The notes under the pieces: generated by a model
Databases searched by the model: none
Seen by the model: the letters and a program-made list of their open reading frames with translations, nothing else
What the model was told of the DNA's origin: nothing
Program-made: the position numbers and the translations under genes
In this document: positions 19,005-27,852 of the stretch, piece by piece
Layout: the number at the start of each line of letters is the position of its first letter
Numbering within the stretch: the first letter of the stretch is position 1
From: Rhodospirillaceae bacterium
GTDB lineage: Bacteria > Pseudomonadota > Alphaproteobacteria > Rhodospirillales > Rhodospirillaceae
Length of the DNA: 64,000 nt
Direction: 5' to 3'
NCBI GenBank assembly: GCA_029243545.1
Contig: JAQWRV010000029.1
Location: 144,564-208,563, forward strand

Positions 19005-19211
19005 AGACCGATCGCCGGATTTCCATTACAGGAGCTTCAGTAGGGCTTTGTCACATACCTAAGTGAAACCTCATACTAGACTATTAGCCTCGATAAATCG
19101 AAGGGTTCGCTTCGAATCAAAGTGAGTCGGAATTATCACACCCTTGATTTCATTGAGAGAATCCCATTCGACCCGCTTGACCCGTAGACTCACTCGTGTT
19201 TCCATACCGGC

Positions 19212-19529
19212 ATGGCGTTGAACTCAGACCATAGCAAGAAGGCTAAACAGGTACTCACACCTTTGCTGGGTGCTGCACTCATGGCCTACTTTGCGTATCA
19301 TGCCGTTCAGGGTGACCGGGGTCTCCTGGCTTGGTGGCAATTCCGCTATCAAATGGAGGTTTCTGAAACGGAATTAGCATCAGCCCGCGTCGTAAGAGCA
19401 GACCTTGAGCACCGCATTTCTCTGTTGGGACCGGGAAGCTTAGATCTGGACCTTCTGGACGAGCAGACTAGGCGGGTTTTTGCCTACATCCAGCCAAATG
19501 AGTTGGTCATCATTCCTGCCGCGCAATAA
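19212..19529 (+). CDS. ftsB: Septum formation initiator, FtsB/DivIC family
   Basis: This 105-residue protein has one transmembrane helix (about residues 15-32) followed by a short coiled-coil segment SETELASARVVRADLEHRISLL and a conserved tail (LDEQTRRVFAYIQPNELVII). This is the standard alphaproteobacterial FtsB-like layout. It acts in the divisome at the inner membrane with FtsL/FtsQ partners. In relatives it sits between eno and pdhA. Here it keeps its place next to pdhA, while eno is 18 kb upstream. Confidence 0.88.
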   Translation: MALNSDHSKKAKQVLTPLLGAALMAYFAYHAVQGDRGLLAWWQFRYQMEVSETELASARVVRADLEHRISLLGPGSLDLDLLDEQTRRVFAYIQPNELVIIPAAQ

Positions 19530-19878
19530 GTCGGTTCATTATAAATTCTGCGTGTTGTGCTCTGAGCCAGGCTTGAATCTGGCCATTTGGAGGTATTCAT
19601 GCGGTTAAGGAAACGTCTTTTTTACTCAATGCCATTGGTTTCTGTAACCATAACCCCTTAATTTGCGAAATATTATTGCGTAGAATTGAGTGTAATTCCT
19701 CGGTAAATGCTATGGTTTTCAATAGTTTAACCAATAAATAGTTAACCATTGAATTGTGCAGTGCAAACAAAGACTTAACCGTTGTTTCGCTTGCCTAACC
19801 ACAGCCTCGCTGCGATAAACGGGTGAAACAACGGCGCAAAACAAAAGCAAACGCGCGCAAAAGGTTTGGGGAGAACGC
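19530..19878. other. Leader region of pdhA with inverted repeat
   Basis: This 349-base spacer is AT-rich between 19660 and 19760. CCGTTGTTTC (19779-19788) and GAAACAACGG (19825-19834) are perfect 10-base inverted arms separated by 36 bases. They could form a leader stem or two half-sites for a regulator of the pyruvate dehydrogenase operon. A 20-codon frame at 19599-19661 has a good GGAGG five bases before its ATG, but no known character. GGGGAGAA precedes the pdhA start. Confidence 0.45.
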
Positions 19879-20949
19879 ATGGCCGCTCGTAAATCTGCGA
19901 CCAAAAAAACAACCTCACACAAGGGTGCAAAATCAGCATCTACATCACGGACTACTAAGTCCGCAAAGTCACCATCACCTGAAATATTAACTGATGTTCA
20001 GGTTCAATTTTATAAAGACATGCTCAAAATCCGGCGTTTTGAGGAGCGTGCAGGTCAGCTCTATGGCATGGGCCTAATTGGTGGCTTTTGCCACCTTTAC
20101 ATCGGCCAGGAAGCCGTTGTTGTGGGCTTGCAAGGTAACGTCATCGAGGCTGATAGCGTCATCACGACCTATCGTGACCATGGTCACATGCTGGCTTGTG
20201 GGATGGATCCGAAAGGCGTTATGGCTGAACTAACCGGCCGCGTCGACGGATACTCGCGTGGAAAAGGTGGCTCAATGCACATGTTTAGCCGTGAGCGTGG
20301 TTTCTTTGGCGGGCACGGCATTGTTGGTGCCTCAGTGCCTATCGGGACAGGACTGGCATTTGCCCATAAGTACAATGGCGATGGCGGGGTGAATTTTAGT
20401 TATTTCGGCGACGGTGCCGCTAATCAGGGCCAAGTCTACGAGTCATTTAACATGGCGGGGCTATGGAAGCTACCAGTGATCTACGTGATTGAAAACAATA
20501 AGTATGGCATGGGTACCTCTGTTGAGCGTGCGTCCGCAAGTGCGGACCTGCATCGCCGCGGTGAGGCGTATGGCATTCCCGGCAAGGTCGTCGACGGTAT
20601 GGACGTGGCCGAAGTGTTCAAGGCGGGGCAGGATGCCGTGTCTTATGTTAGAGGCGGAAATGGACCGATTATTTTAGAGATGAAAACCTATCGCTATCGA
20701 GGGCACTCAATGTCTGATCCAGCCAAATACCGGTCGAAAGAAGAGCTGGCAAAGATGCGTACAGAACACGACCCAATTGATCGCTTGCGCCAGAGATTAC
20801 TCGATCAAGGCGTTCTCAGCGAAGACGCTTTCAAAGAGATTGATAAGGGTATCAAAGCAGAAATCACAGCAGCCGCTGCATACGCTCAGCAATCACCAGA
20901 GCCAGATGCCAGTGAGTTGTATACCGATGTCTTGCGCGACGTTGCGTAG
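19879..20949 (+). CDS. pdhA: Pyruvate dehydrogenase E1 component, alpha subunit
   Basis: PdhA and PdhB together decarboxylate pyruvate with thiamine diphosphate and acetylate the lipoyl groups of E2. The 356-residue protein has the TPP motif from GDGAANQGQVYESFNMAG to IENN (about residues 177-206), and RYRGHSMSDPAKYRSKEE, the region equivalent to the phosphorylation loop in mitochondrial E1 alpha. About 34 residues at the N terminus form a low-complexity tail rich in Lys, Ser, Thr and Ala, probably disordered. It is the first gene of the pdhA-pdhB-pdhC-lpd-lipA run. Confidence 0.97.
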   Translation: MAARKSATKKTTSHKGAKSASTSRTTKSAKSPSPEILTDVQVQFYKDMLKIRRFEERAGQLYGMGLIGGFCHLYIGQEAVVVGLQGNVIEADSVITTYRDHGHMLACGMDPKGVMAELTGRVDGYSRGKGGSMHMFSRERGFFGGHGIVGASVPIGTGLAFAHKYNGDGGVNFSYFGDGAANQGQVYESFNMAGLWKLPVIYVIENNKYGMGTSVERASASADLHRRGEAYGIPGKVVDGMDVAEVFKAGQDAVSYVRGGNGPIILEMKTYRYRGHSMSDPAKYRSKEELAKMRTEHDPIDRLRQRLLDQGVLSEDAFKEIDKGIKAEITAAAAYAQQSPEPDASELYTDVLRDVA

Positions 20950-21026
20950 TCGCTGCTTATATAAGAGACGCATAGGGACGTGCATTGCAGGTTCCTGACA
21001 CGGGACCACTAAGGGAGACCATATCC

Positions 21027-22394
21027 GTGGCCACCGAAATATTAATGCCGGCTCTATCGCCGACGATGACCGAAGGCACACTTTCCAAATGGCTTGTGAA
21101 AGAAGGCGATGTTGTGTCTTCGGGTGATATCATCGCTGAGATCGAAACAGACAAGGCAACAATGGAATTGGAAGCCGTTGACGAAGGTACGATCGGCAAA
21201 ATCTTAATCAACGAAGGCGCTGAAGGCGTAGAAGTCAACGAGGTGATTGCATTGGTTCTAGACGAGGGCGAGGACTCTGCTGCGCTTGATGTAGCTGCTA
21301 CGGCAATTTCAACAGTAACGCCTGAAGTAACTAGTCCTGCTGAAGAGGCCTTGCCCGTTGAGCGCCCAGCCGCCGTTCCAATGGCAGTCATGGATGCAGA
21401 TGAACCCGCATTGGGCGAGACAATCGAATTGACCGTCCGTGAATCATTGCGCGATGCCATGGCGGAAGAAATGCGCAAGGATGAAGCCGTCTTTCTGATG
21501 GGGGAAGAGGTTGCTGAGTATCAGGGTGCTTATAAGGTGAGCCAGGGCTTGCTTGAAGAATTCGGCGACAAAAGAGTGATTGATACACCTATTACGGAGC
21601 AAGGGTTTGCCGGCCTTGGTGTCGGTGCTGCGTTCGGCCGCCTCAAGCCGATTGTTGAATTTATGACGTTCAATTTTGCAATGCAGGCGATTGATCAAAT
21701 CATCAACTCAGCGGCAAAGACATTATACATGTCAGGTGGACAGATGGGCTGCTCGATCGTTTTTCGAGGGCCGAATGGAGCAGCATCCCGTGTCGGTGCG
21801 CAGCATTCACAATGTTATGGTGCTTGGTATTCCCATGTGCCGGGCCATAAAGTTGTTGCGCCGTGGTCAGGCGCTGACGCTAAAGGTTTGCTGAAAGCTG
21901 CAATCCGCGACCCAAATCCCGTTATCTACCTCGAAAACGAACTGTTGTATGGATCTAAATTCGAGGTACCGGTGAGCGATGATTATGTGTTGCCAATTGG
22001 GAAAGCAAAAATTGAGCGGCCAGGTGATGACGTTACCATCACTGCGTTCTCTATTATGGTTGGCAAGGCATTGAAAGCGGCAGAAATATTAGCTGCCGAA
22101 GGGATTTCAGCCGAAGTCATAAACCTGCGCAGTCTACGCCCCCTTGATACGGAAACGATTATAAAGTCGGTACAAAAAACCAATCGCTGCGTATCCAGTG
22201 AAGAGGGATGGCCTTTCGCAGGAATCGGATCAGAAATATCCGCGCTAATCATGGAAACGTCGTTCGATTGGCTCGATGCACCTGTTGCTCGCGTTACAGG
22301 CATCGACGTCCCCATGCCGTATGCCGCTAATCTTGAAAAACTCGCGATACCGCAGGTCGACGATATCGTCGCCGCCGCTAAATCTGTCTGTTGA
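21027..22394 (+). CDS. pdhB: Pyruvate dehydrogenase E1 beta subunit with N-terminal lipoyl domain
   Basis: This 455-residue protein has two parts. Residues 1-80 are a lipoyl domain with the lipoylated Lys43 in [11 protein letters not shown]. From about residue 130 runs the E1 beta transketolase-like domain, with [32 protein letters not shown] and [15 protein letters not shown]. Lipoyl-carrying E1 beta is typical of Alphaproteobacteria. GTG 21027 is chosen as start because AAGGGAG lies seven bases upstream and the lipoyl domain begins there; a TTG at 20985 is the alternative. Its lipoyl domain is almost identical to that of PdhC. Confidence 0.96.
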   Translation: MATEILMPALSPTMTEGTLSKWLVKEGDVVSSGDIIAEIETDKATMELEAVDEGTIGKILINEGAEGVEVNEVIALVLDEGEDSAALDVAATAISTVTPEVTSPAEEALPVERPAAVPMAVMDADEPALGETIELTVRESLRDAMAEEMRKDEAVFLMGEEVAEYQGAYKVSQGLLEEFGDKRVIDTPITEQGFAGLGVGAAFGRLKPIVEFMTFNFAMQAIDQIINSAAKTLYMSGGQMGCSIVFRGPNGAASRVGAQHSQCYGAWYSHVPGHKVVAPWSGADAKGLLKAAIRDPNPVIYLENELLYGSKFEVPVSDDYVLPIGKAKIERPGDDVTITAFSIMVGKALKAAEILAAEGISAEVINLRSLRPLDTETIIKSVQKTNRCVSSEEGWPFAGIGSEISALIMETSFDWLDAPVARVTGIDVPMPYAANLEKLAIPQVDDIVAAAKSVC

Positions 22395-22426
22395 GACGAC
22401 TGATAAGCGCCTAAGAGGAAGCACCA

Positions 22427-23710
22427 ATGCCCATACACATTCTAATGCCCGCTCTTTCACCGACAATGACCGAGGGCACGTTATCTAAATGGCTCGTGAA
22501 AGAAGGGGACGAGGTAGCATCCGGTGACATCATAGCTGAAATTGAAACAGACAAAGCAACAATGGAATTGGAGGCCGTTGACGAAGGCAAGATCGGGAAA
22601 ATTATTGTTCCTGAAGGCACTGAAGGCGTTGAAGTTAACAACCCCATAGGCGTGCTTCTGGAAGAAGGTGAGGATGAAGGTGATATCGGCGACGTGAGTG
22701 CCCCTGTGCCAGTTGTCCCTGCGCCTAAAGCCGAACCCGAACCCGAACCCGAACCAGGATCAGCACCTATTGAAAAAGCCCTACCGGCACCTGCGGCTAC
22801 TGCACCAAGGACGGCTCCGGCTGTGCCATTGAGCGGTGATCGGATTCTTGCAAGTCCGCTGGCAAAACGCATTGCTGCCAATGCAAGAATCGATTTGGCT
22901 GCCATCAAAGGTAGCGGGCCTAACGGTCGGGTTGTTAAAGCGGATGTGGAGAATGCCTTTTCTGGCGGTGTAACGCGATCGGCTGCCGCACGGGTTTCGT
23001 CGGCAGACGTGCCTGATTTCGGACAAGCCTATACGGAAGTTGCAAATACAAACGTGCGTAAGGTCATCGCCCGGCGATTACTAGAAGCCAAGCAGACCGT
23101 GCCGCATTTCTATATGAAGGTCGATTTTGTCATCGATAATCTGTTGTCACTGAGAAAAGATTTGAATGGTCAAGACGGTGCTGATTACAACCTTTCGATC
23201 AATGACTTTGTGATCAAGGCCTGTGCTGTGGCCATGCGTAAGGTCCCGATGGTCAATGCGTCATGGACTGATGATGCTATTCGTATGTACGAGAATGTAG
23301 ATATATCAATTGCCGTGGCAACTGAAGGCGGCTTGATTACGCCTATTATACGCAACGCCGATCAGAAAGGGTTGCTGGCGATTTCAACTGAAATGAAAGA
23401 CCTGGCCAGCAGCGCACGTGACAACAAACTCAAGCCGGAAGAATTTCAGGGTGGCGGCTTCACTATTTCGAATCTCGGTATGTATGGAATTAAAGAATTT
23501 TCTGCCATCATTAACCCACCGCAGAGTGCCATTCTTGCTGTTGGTGTAGGGGAACAAAGGCCCATCGTTAAAAATGGTGCGCTTGCCGTTGGCACAGTGA
23601 TGAGTTGTACACTTTCATGCGACCACCGCGTCGTAGACGGCGCTGTTGGTGCCGAATTTCTTCAAGCGCTAAAGCCTCTCATTGAAGACCCGCTGAGCCT
23701 TCTGTTGTAG
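22427..23710 (+). CDS. pdhC: Dihydrolipoamide acetyltransferase (E2 of pyruvate dehydrogenase)
   Basis: This 427-residue E2 transfers the acetyl group to CoA and forms the core of the complex. Domains in order: one lipoyl domain (1-80, Lys43); a linker with a Pro-Glu repeat (EPEPEPEPG, about 105-113) and Ala/Pro-rich sequence; the peripheral subunit-binding domain [20 protein letters not shown] (about 140-160); and the catalytic domain from about 205. The active-site motif [14 protein letters not shown] lies near the C terminus. It starts 32 bases after pdhB, with AGAGGAAG upstream, and is followed 13 bases later by lpd. Confidence 0.97.
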   Translation: MPIHILMPALSPTMTEGTLSKWLVKEGDEVASGDIIAEIETDKATMELEAVDEGKIGKIIVPEGTEGVEVNNPIGVLLEEGEDEGDIGDVSAPVPVVPAPKAEPEPEPEPGSAPIEKALPAPAATAPRTAPAVPLSGDRILASPLAKRIAANARIDLAAIKGSGPNGRVVKADVENAFSGGVTRSAAARVSSADVPDFGQAYTEVANTNVRKVIARRLLEAKQTVPHFYMKVDFVIDNLLSLRKDLNGQDGADYNLSINDFVIKACAVAMRKVPMVNASWTDDAIRMYENVDISIAVATEGGLITPIIRNADQKGLLAISTEMKDLASSARDNKLKPEEFQGGGFTISNLGMYGIKEFSAIINPPQSAILAVGVGEQRPIVKNGALAVGTVMSCTLSCDHRVVDGAVGAEFLQALKPLIEDPLSLLL

Positions 23711-23723
23711 GCGGAGTTGAAGA

Positions 23724-25121
23724 ATGTCCGATACGAATTTTGATCTTGTTGTCATTGGCGGTGGGCCCGGCGGATATGTTGGTGCCATTCGTGCCTCACA
23801 ACTCGGCATGAAAGTCGCTGTAGTTGAGCGCGAGCACTTGGGTGGAATCTGTTTGAATTGGGGCTGTATTCCGACCAAAGCGTTGTTGCGCACTGCGGAG
23901 GTCTATCATCTCATGCAGCACGCGGAAGATTTTGGCCTAAGCGCTAAAGAAATCAGTTTCGATGCCAAAAAGGTAGTGGAACGCTCTCGCAAGGTTGCCG
24001 GACGTTTATCCGGCGGCGTCGGCATGTTGATGAAAAAGAACAAGGTCACGGTGTTCGACGGGCAGGGGGCGCTTGCCGGGCAAGGCCAAGTGAAAGTCAC
24101 CAAGGACGGCAAGAACGTGGCGGTGTTGAAAGCCAAATACATTATGCTGGCCACTGGCGCGCGTGCGCGGACCCTTCCCGGGCTTGAGCCAGATGGTAAA
24201 CTAGTTTGGACGTACAAAGAGGCCATGGTCCCCGACAATATGCCAAAATCTCTTTTAGTCGTTGGGTCAGGTGCCATTGGCATTGAGTTTGCGAGCTTTT
24301 ACCGCACGATGGGTGCGGAGGTGACGGTTGTAGAGGTCATGAATCGCGTGCTGCCGGTTGAAGACGAAGAGATTTCCATGCTTGCACATAAAGCATTTGA
24401 AAAGCAGGGTATGGAAATAGTCACAGGCGCTACGGTCAAGAATCTAAAAATCGGTAAATCCAATGTAACGGCAACGATTGAAAAGGGTGGGAAGGCAGAA
24501 AAGGTTACTTTCGATAGGGTCATTTTAGCTGTTGGTATTGTTGGTAACATTGAGGATATCGGGCTGGAAAAGACCAAGGTTAAAATTGAGAAAACACACG
24601 TGGTTGTTGGTAAGTACAGCGAGACGGATGAGCCGGGCGTATATGCTATTGGCGATTTGACTGGCCCCCCATGGCTTGCGCATAAAGCAAGCCATGAAGC
24701 GGTGATCTGTGTCGAAAAGATTGCCGGACTTACACCACACGCGCTCAATACGTCACGCATTGCAGGCTGCACATATTGTCATCCTCAGGTGGCGAGTGTT
24801 GGCATGACAGAAGCCAAAGCTAAAGAGTCTGGGCGGAAAATCAAGGTTGGCCGATTTCCGTTTATCGGCAATGGCAAGGCGATTGCCATGGGAGATGACC
24901 AAGGCCTGGTTAAGACTGTTTTTGACGCCGATACCGGTGAATTACTTGGCGCCCATATGATCGGATCCGAGGTGACTGAACTCATTCAAGGCTATGCAGT
25001 TGGCATGACGTTGGAGACGACTGAGCAAGAACTCATGGAAACCGTATTCCCGCATCCAACCTTGTCGGAGATGATGCACGAGGCCGTACTTGATGCGTAT
25101 GGTCGCGTTATCCATGTGTAA
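23724..25121 (+). CDS. lpd: Dihydrolipoamide dehydrogenase (E3)
   Basis: This 465-residue flavoenzyme reoxidises the dihydrolipoyl groups of E2 with NAD+. It shows the FAD-binding start VVIGGGPGGYVGAI, the redox disulfide GGICLNWGCIPTK (Cys43, Cys48), the NAD-binding LLVVGSGAIGIEFASF, the second FAD segment YAIGDLTGPPWLAHKASHE, and the dimer-interface catalytic stretch HPTLSEMMHEAV. Length is normal. It lies between pdhC and lipA in the same operon, three bases before lipA. Confidence 0.97.
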   Translation: MSDTNFDLVVIGGGPGGYVGAIRASQLGMKVAVVEREHLGGICLNWGCIPTKALLRTAEVYHLMQHAEDFGLSAKEISFDAKKVVERSRKVAGRLSGGVGMLMKKNKVTVFDGQGALAGQGQVKVTKDGKNVAVLKAKYIMLATGARARTLPGLEPDGKLVWTYKEAMVPDNMPKSLLVVGSGAIGIEFASFYRTMGAEVTVVEVMNRVLPVEDEEISMLAHKAFEKQGMEIVTGATVKNLKIGKSNVTATIEKGGKAEKVTFDRVILAVGIVGNIEDIGLEKTKVKIEKTHVVVGKYSETDEPGVYAIGDLTGPPWLAHKASHEAVICVEKIAGLTPHALNTSRIAGCTYCHPQVASVGMTEAKAKESGRKIKVGRFPFIGNGKAIAMGDDQGLVKTVFDADTGELLGAHMIGSEVTELIQGYAVGMTLETTEQELMETVFPHPTLSEMMHEAVLDAYGRVIHV

Positions 25122-25124
25122 GTT

Positions 25125-26048
25125 ATGAGCGACGTTTCACCATTTAAACAGCAGCCAGAACGTAAGCCAAAACCGGCTTGGCTACGGGTTAAAGCTCCGA
25201 CTTCGCCAGCTTACGGGGCGACCCGCAAGCTCATGCGCGACCTCAATCTGCATACCGTATGCGAAGAGGCTGCTTGTCCAAACATTGGAGAATGCTGGGC
25301 TCAAAAACATGCGACGATGATGATCCTTGGCGATATTTGCACACGCGCCTGCGCGTTCTGCAATATCAAGACAGGTAAACCAGGTAATGTTGATCCCTCT
25401 GAACCTGCTCATGTGGGAGAAGCCGTCGCCAAGCTAGGGCTCAATCATGTTGTTATCACTTCAGTCGACCGGGACGACTTGGACGACGGAGGAGCCGCGC
25501 ATTGGGTCTCAGTCATCGAAGCCATTCGCGCAGCCTGCCCAAATACAACGATTGAAGTGCTTACGCCTGATTTTCGCAAGAAGCTGGGGTCTACTGAATT
25601 AGTAGCGGCGGCACTGCCAGATGTATACAACCACAATCTTGAAACAGTACCCCGCCTTTACCGCAGTATTCGGCCGGGAGCGAGATACTTCACGAGCCTT
25701 CGTTTGCTTGAGCACGTGAAAGATATTGTGCCTCAGGTTTTCACTAAGTCCGGGATCATGGTCGGGCTGGGCGAAAGCAAGGATGAAGTACTTCAGGTTA
25801 TGGATGACATGCGCGCAGCAGATGTCGATTTTTTGACAATTGGTCAGTATTTGCAGCCAACTCCACGGCATGCGCTCATTGACCGCTTTGTTACACCAGA
25901 CGAGTTTTCTGTTTACGAGAAAATGGCACGGGCCAAAGGGTTTCTCATGGTTTCAGCTAGCCCGCTGACGCGTTCATCTTACCATGCTGACGAAGATTTT
26001 ACGCAGCTACGGGATGCACGCGAGAAGAAGCTATCGCAGACCGCCTGA
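25125..26048 (+). CDS. lipA: Lipoyl synthase
   Basis: LipA is a radical-SAM enzyme that inserts two sulfurs into the octanoyl chain of lipoyl domains. The 307-residue protein has the auxiliary cluster ligands Cys46, Cys51 and Cys57 ([12 protein letters not shown]) and the SAM cluster CTRACAFC (Cys72, Cys76, Cys79), plus the closing RSSYHADED that supplies the serine ligand. It starts three bases after lpd and so is translationally coupled to the operon whose E1 beta and E2 it lipoylates. Confidence 0.98.
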   Translation: MSDVSPFKQQPERKPKPAWLRVKAPTSPAYGATRKLMRDLNLHTVCEEAACPNIGECWAQKHATMMILGDICTRACAFCNIKTGKPGNVDPSEPAHVGEAVAKLGLNHVVITSVDRDDLDDGGAAHWVSVIEAIRAACPNTTIEVLTPDFRKKLGSTELVAAALPDVYNHNLETVPRLYRSIRPGARYFTSLRLLEHVKDIVPQVFTKSGIMVGLGESKDEVLQVMDDMRAADVDFLTIGQYLQPTPRHALIDRFVTPDEFSVYEKMARAKGFLMVSASPLTRSSYHADEDFTQLRDAREKKLSQTA

Positions 26049-26064
26049 GCGACCGGTACAACCG

Positions 26065-26514
26065 ATGCCTATCCATACTGAAAAGCGTGTGTTGCCTTAT
26101 AGGCCGGAGCAAATCTTCGCTTTGGTCGCAGATGTGGAGAAGTATCCTGAGTTTCTTCCCTGGTGTGTGGCTTGCCGCAAGACCAAAATATTCGACGATG
26201 GATTTGAGGCTGATCTTGCCATCGGATTTAAGATGGTTCGTGAGAAATTTACATCGCGGGTTACCTTAAACAAACCAGACCGCATCGAGGTTGCGTACCT
26301 AAAAGGCCCTTTCAGTACACTCTCGAATATATGGCGCTTTACGCCGGTTAAAGATGGGGATCAAACCGAAATTAATTTTAGCCTTGATTTTGAATTTAGT
26401 TCCCGTGTCATACAAAAACTTATCGGTGTTTTGTTTGAAGAAGCCGTAAGGCGTATGGTTGCGGCATTCGAGGCACGCGCGAGCTACCTCTATGGAAGCT
26501 CAGAAACGGATTAG
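26065..26514 (+). CDS. coq10: Coq10/RatA-family START-domain protein
   Basis: This 149-residue protein is of the polyketide cyclase/START fold, with the family opening EKRVLPYRPEQIFALVADVE followed by KYPEFLPWC. In mitochondria Coq10 binds ubiquinone and supports respiration; E. coli RatA is a relative described as a ribosome-associated toxin. The genomic setting next to lipA is conserved in Alphaproteobacteria and favours the ubiquinone role. The start at 26065, 16 bases after lipA, fits the family N terminus; the frame is open upstream inside lipA. It overlaps the end of pncC by three bases on the opposite strand. Confidence 0.88.
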   Translation: MPIHTEKRVLPYRPEQIFALVADVEKYPEFLPWCVACRKTKIFDDGFEADLAIGFKMVREKFTSRVTLNKPDRIEVAYLKGPFSTLSNIWRFTPVKDGDQTEINFSLDFEFSSRVIQKLIGVLFEEAVRRMVAAFEARASYLYGSSETD

Positions 26515-27041
26515 GATCCGTTCTCTTCCTCGGCAGATTGTCTACGCTCTTCGAGACCGCTGTGCATAAGTTCAAGAGCGGCCCCAACTGCGGAACGACG
26601 TACGTCGTCCCGATTACCAGCGAATACATAACGCTTAATCACCGCATCTTCGCCTGTTTGCGCCAGAGACAAGTACACAAGTCCGACTGGTTTATCGGTC
26701 GATCCGCCGCCGGGTCCGGCAATTCCCGTCACGGATACCGCTAAGTCTGCACCTGAGTGGGCAACTGCACCTTCAGCCATTGCTGATGCAACAATGTCGC
26801 TGACCGCTCCAAAATCCGTGATGGCATCGACAGGCACACCGAGGAGGCGGGTCTTGGCTTCATTTGAATACGTAACGAACCCACATTGGAACGTTTCAGA
26901 AGCGCCGGGCACAGACGTTAGACAGCTGGAAATTAGCCCGCCAGTGCAGGACTCAGCAGTTGCGATGGTGAATCCGAAGCTTGCCGCTCGCTTTATGACA
27001 GCTTCCGCGAGGGTCGTGAGATCGGTTGGAAGAGTGTTCAT
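26511..27041 (-). CDS. pncC: Nicotinamide-nucleotide amidase (CinA C-terminal family)
   Basis: This 176-residue stand-alone CinA C-terminal domain deamidates NMN to nicotinic acid mononucleotide in the NAD salvage cycle. Conserved stretches are IATAESCTGGLISSCLTSVP, with the catalytic Ser in ESCTGG, VTYSNEAKTRLLGV, and VTGIAGPGGGSTDKPVGLVY. It lacks the N-terminal molybdopterin-binding-like domain of full CinA. It lies five bases downstream of pgpA on the same strand, forming a two-gene unit convergent with coq10. Confidence 0.93.
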   Translation of the reverse strand: MNTLPTDLTTLAEAVIKRAASFGFTIATAESCTGGLISSCLTSVPGASETFQCGFVTYSNEAKTRLLGVPVDAITDFGAVSDIVASAMAEGAVAHSGADLAVSVTGIAGPGGGSTDKPVGLVYLSLAQTGEDAVIKRYVFAGNRDDVRRSAVGAALELMHSGLEERRQSAEEENGS

Positions 27042-27046
27042 AGGGG

Positions 27047-27499
27047 CTATGCACCAATGATTAGGAATGCACCGTACAGTAAGGTGCCTGCATAGACAGC
27101 TGCAGCGATGTCATCAACCATTACTCCAAGGCCACCTGGCATATTTTTCTCCAGCGCGCGGATTGGCCATGGTTTAAGAATATCAAAAAGCCGAAATAAT
27201 AAGAAACCAAGTCCATATAGGAGGAGATTGGGAGGTACGACAGCTAGTGTCAGCCACTGTCCTGCAACTTCATCAATGACCACCCAGCCTGGATCTCTTT
27301 TCGCCTCAGGCGTTATGGAACAGACAAACCACCCTATGAAAAAGACGAGTAGAGCAGCTGCGGCAAGTCCGGTTGCGCCCCAATAAATTGCAATGACCCA
27401 AGCAAACGGCAATGCGGCGATGGACCCAGCTGTGCCCGGGGCTACCGGGCTGTACCCAGACCCAAACCAAGACAAGAGGAGTAAATTGAGACGCTTCAT
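27047..27499 (-). CDS. pgpA: Phosphatidylglycerophosphatase A
   Basis: PgpA removes the phosphate from phosphatidylglycerophosphate in phospholipid synthesis at the inner membrane. The 150-residue protein shows the family opening WFGSGYSPVAPGTAGSIAAL, the acidic motif DPGWVVIDEVAGQWL, and RLFDILKPWPIRALE followed by MPGGLGVMVDDIAAAV. It has about four hydrophobic segments. It precedes pncC by five bases. Confidence 0.95.
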   Translation of the reverse strand: MKRLNLLLLSWFGSGYSPVAPGTAGSIAALPFAWVIAIYWGATGLAAAALLVFFIGWFVCSITPEAKRDPGWVVIDEVAGQWLTLAVVPPNLLLYGLGFLLFRLFDILKPWPIRALEKNMPGGLGVMVDDIAAAVYAGTLLYGAFLIIGA

Positions 27500-27852
27500 T
27501 TTGTCAGCAATGCTTTGATCCGATCTAGCGTGTGATTGCTGGCGACTAATTCTCTTCTTAGGAGATTATCACCGAATAGTCATGAATCTGGGTGGTCAAT
27601 ACATTATAGCATCTCACGACTCAGTCTTTCTATTTGAAAAAACTCAAGAAAATCGTCAGAATTCGTACCACTTGGGTTGCGTTTCTAATACGCACAGCTT
27701 CTTGTGGCTAAAATTGCCACCTTGGTGCTGATATCTAAGCCTACGCCGTGCGAACCGGTGGCTAAAAAGTAAATAGACCGGTCGCGTACACTGAGTTCTC
27801 ACTTGCTTTGGGGTGAGTTTCGGTAGTGTTTTTTTTGTGTTCGGGGATACAC
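27500..27852. other. Gene-free divergent region upstream of pgpA and the M23 peptidase
   Basis: This 353-base region lies between two divergent genes. No open frame in it has recognisable protein character, and no hairpin terminator, tRNA or known RNA motif was seen. A run of eight T residues occurs just before the M23 start (about 27829-27836). Promoters for both sides presumably lie here. Confidence 0.5.

Noticed and set aside
19599..19661. 20-codon frame with good Shine-Dalgarno in the pdhA leader
   Set aside because: It is too short, shows no run of regulatory codons and has no attenuator structure after it.
22736..22760. Short tandem repeat of GAACCC units in pdhC
   Set aside because: It encodes the Glu-Pro linker between the lipoyl and subunit-binding domains, a normal feature of E2 proteins.
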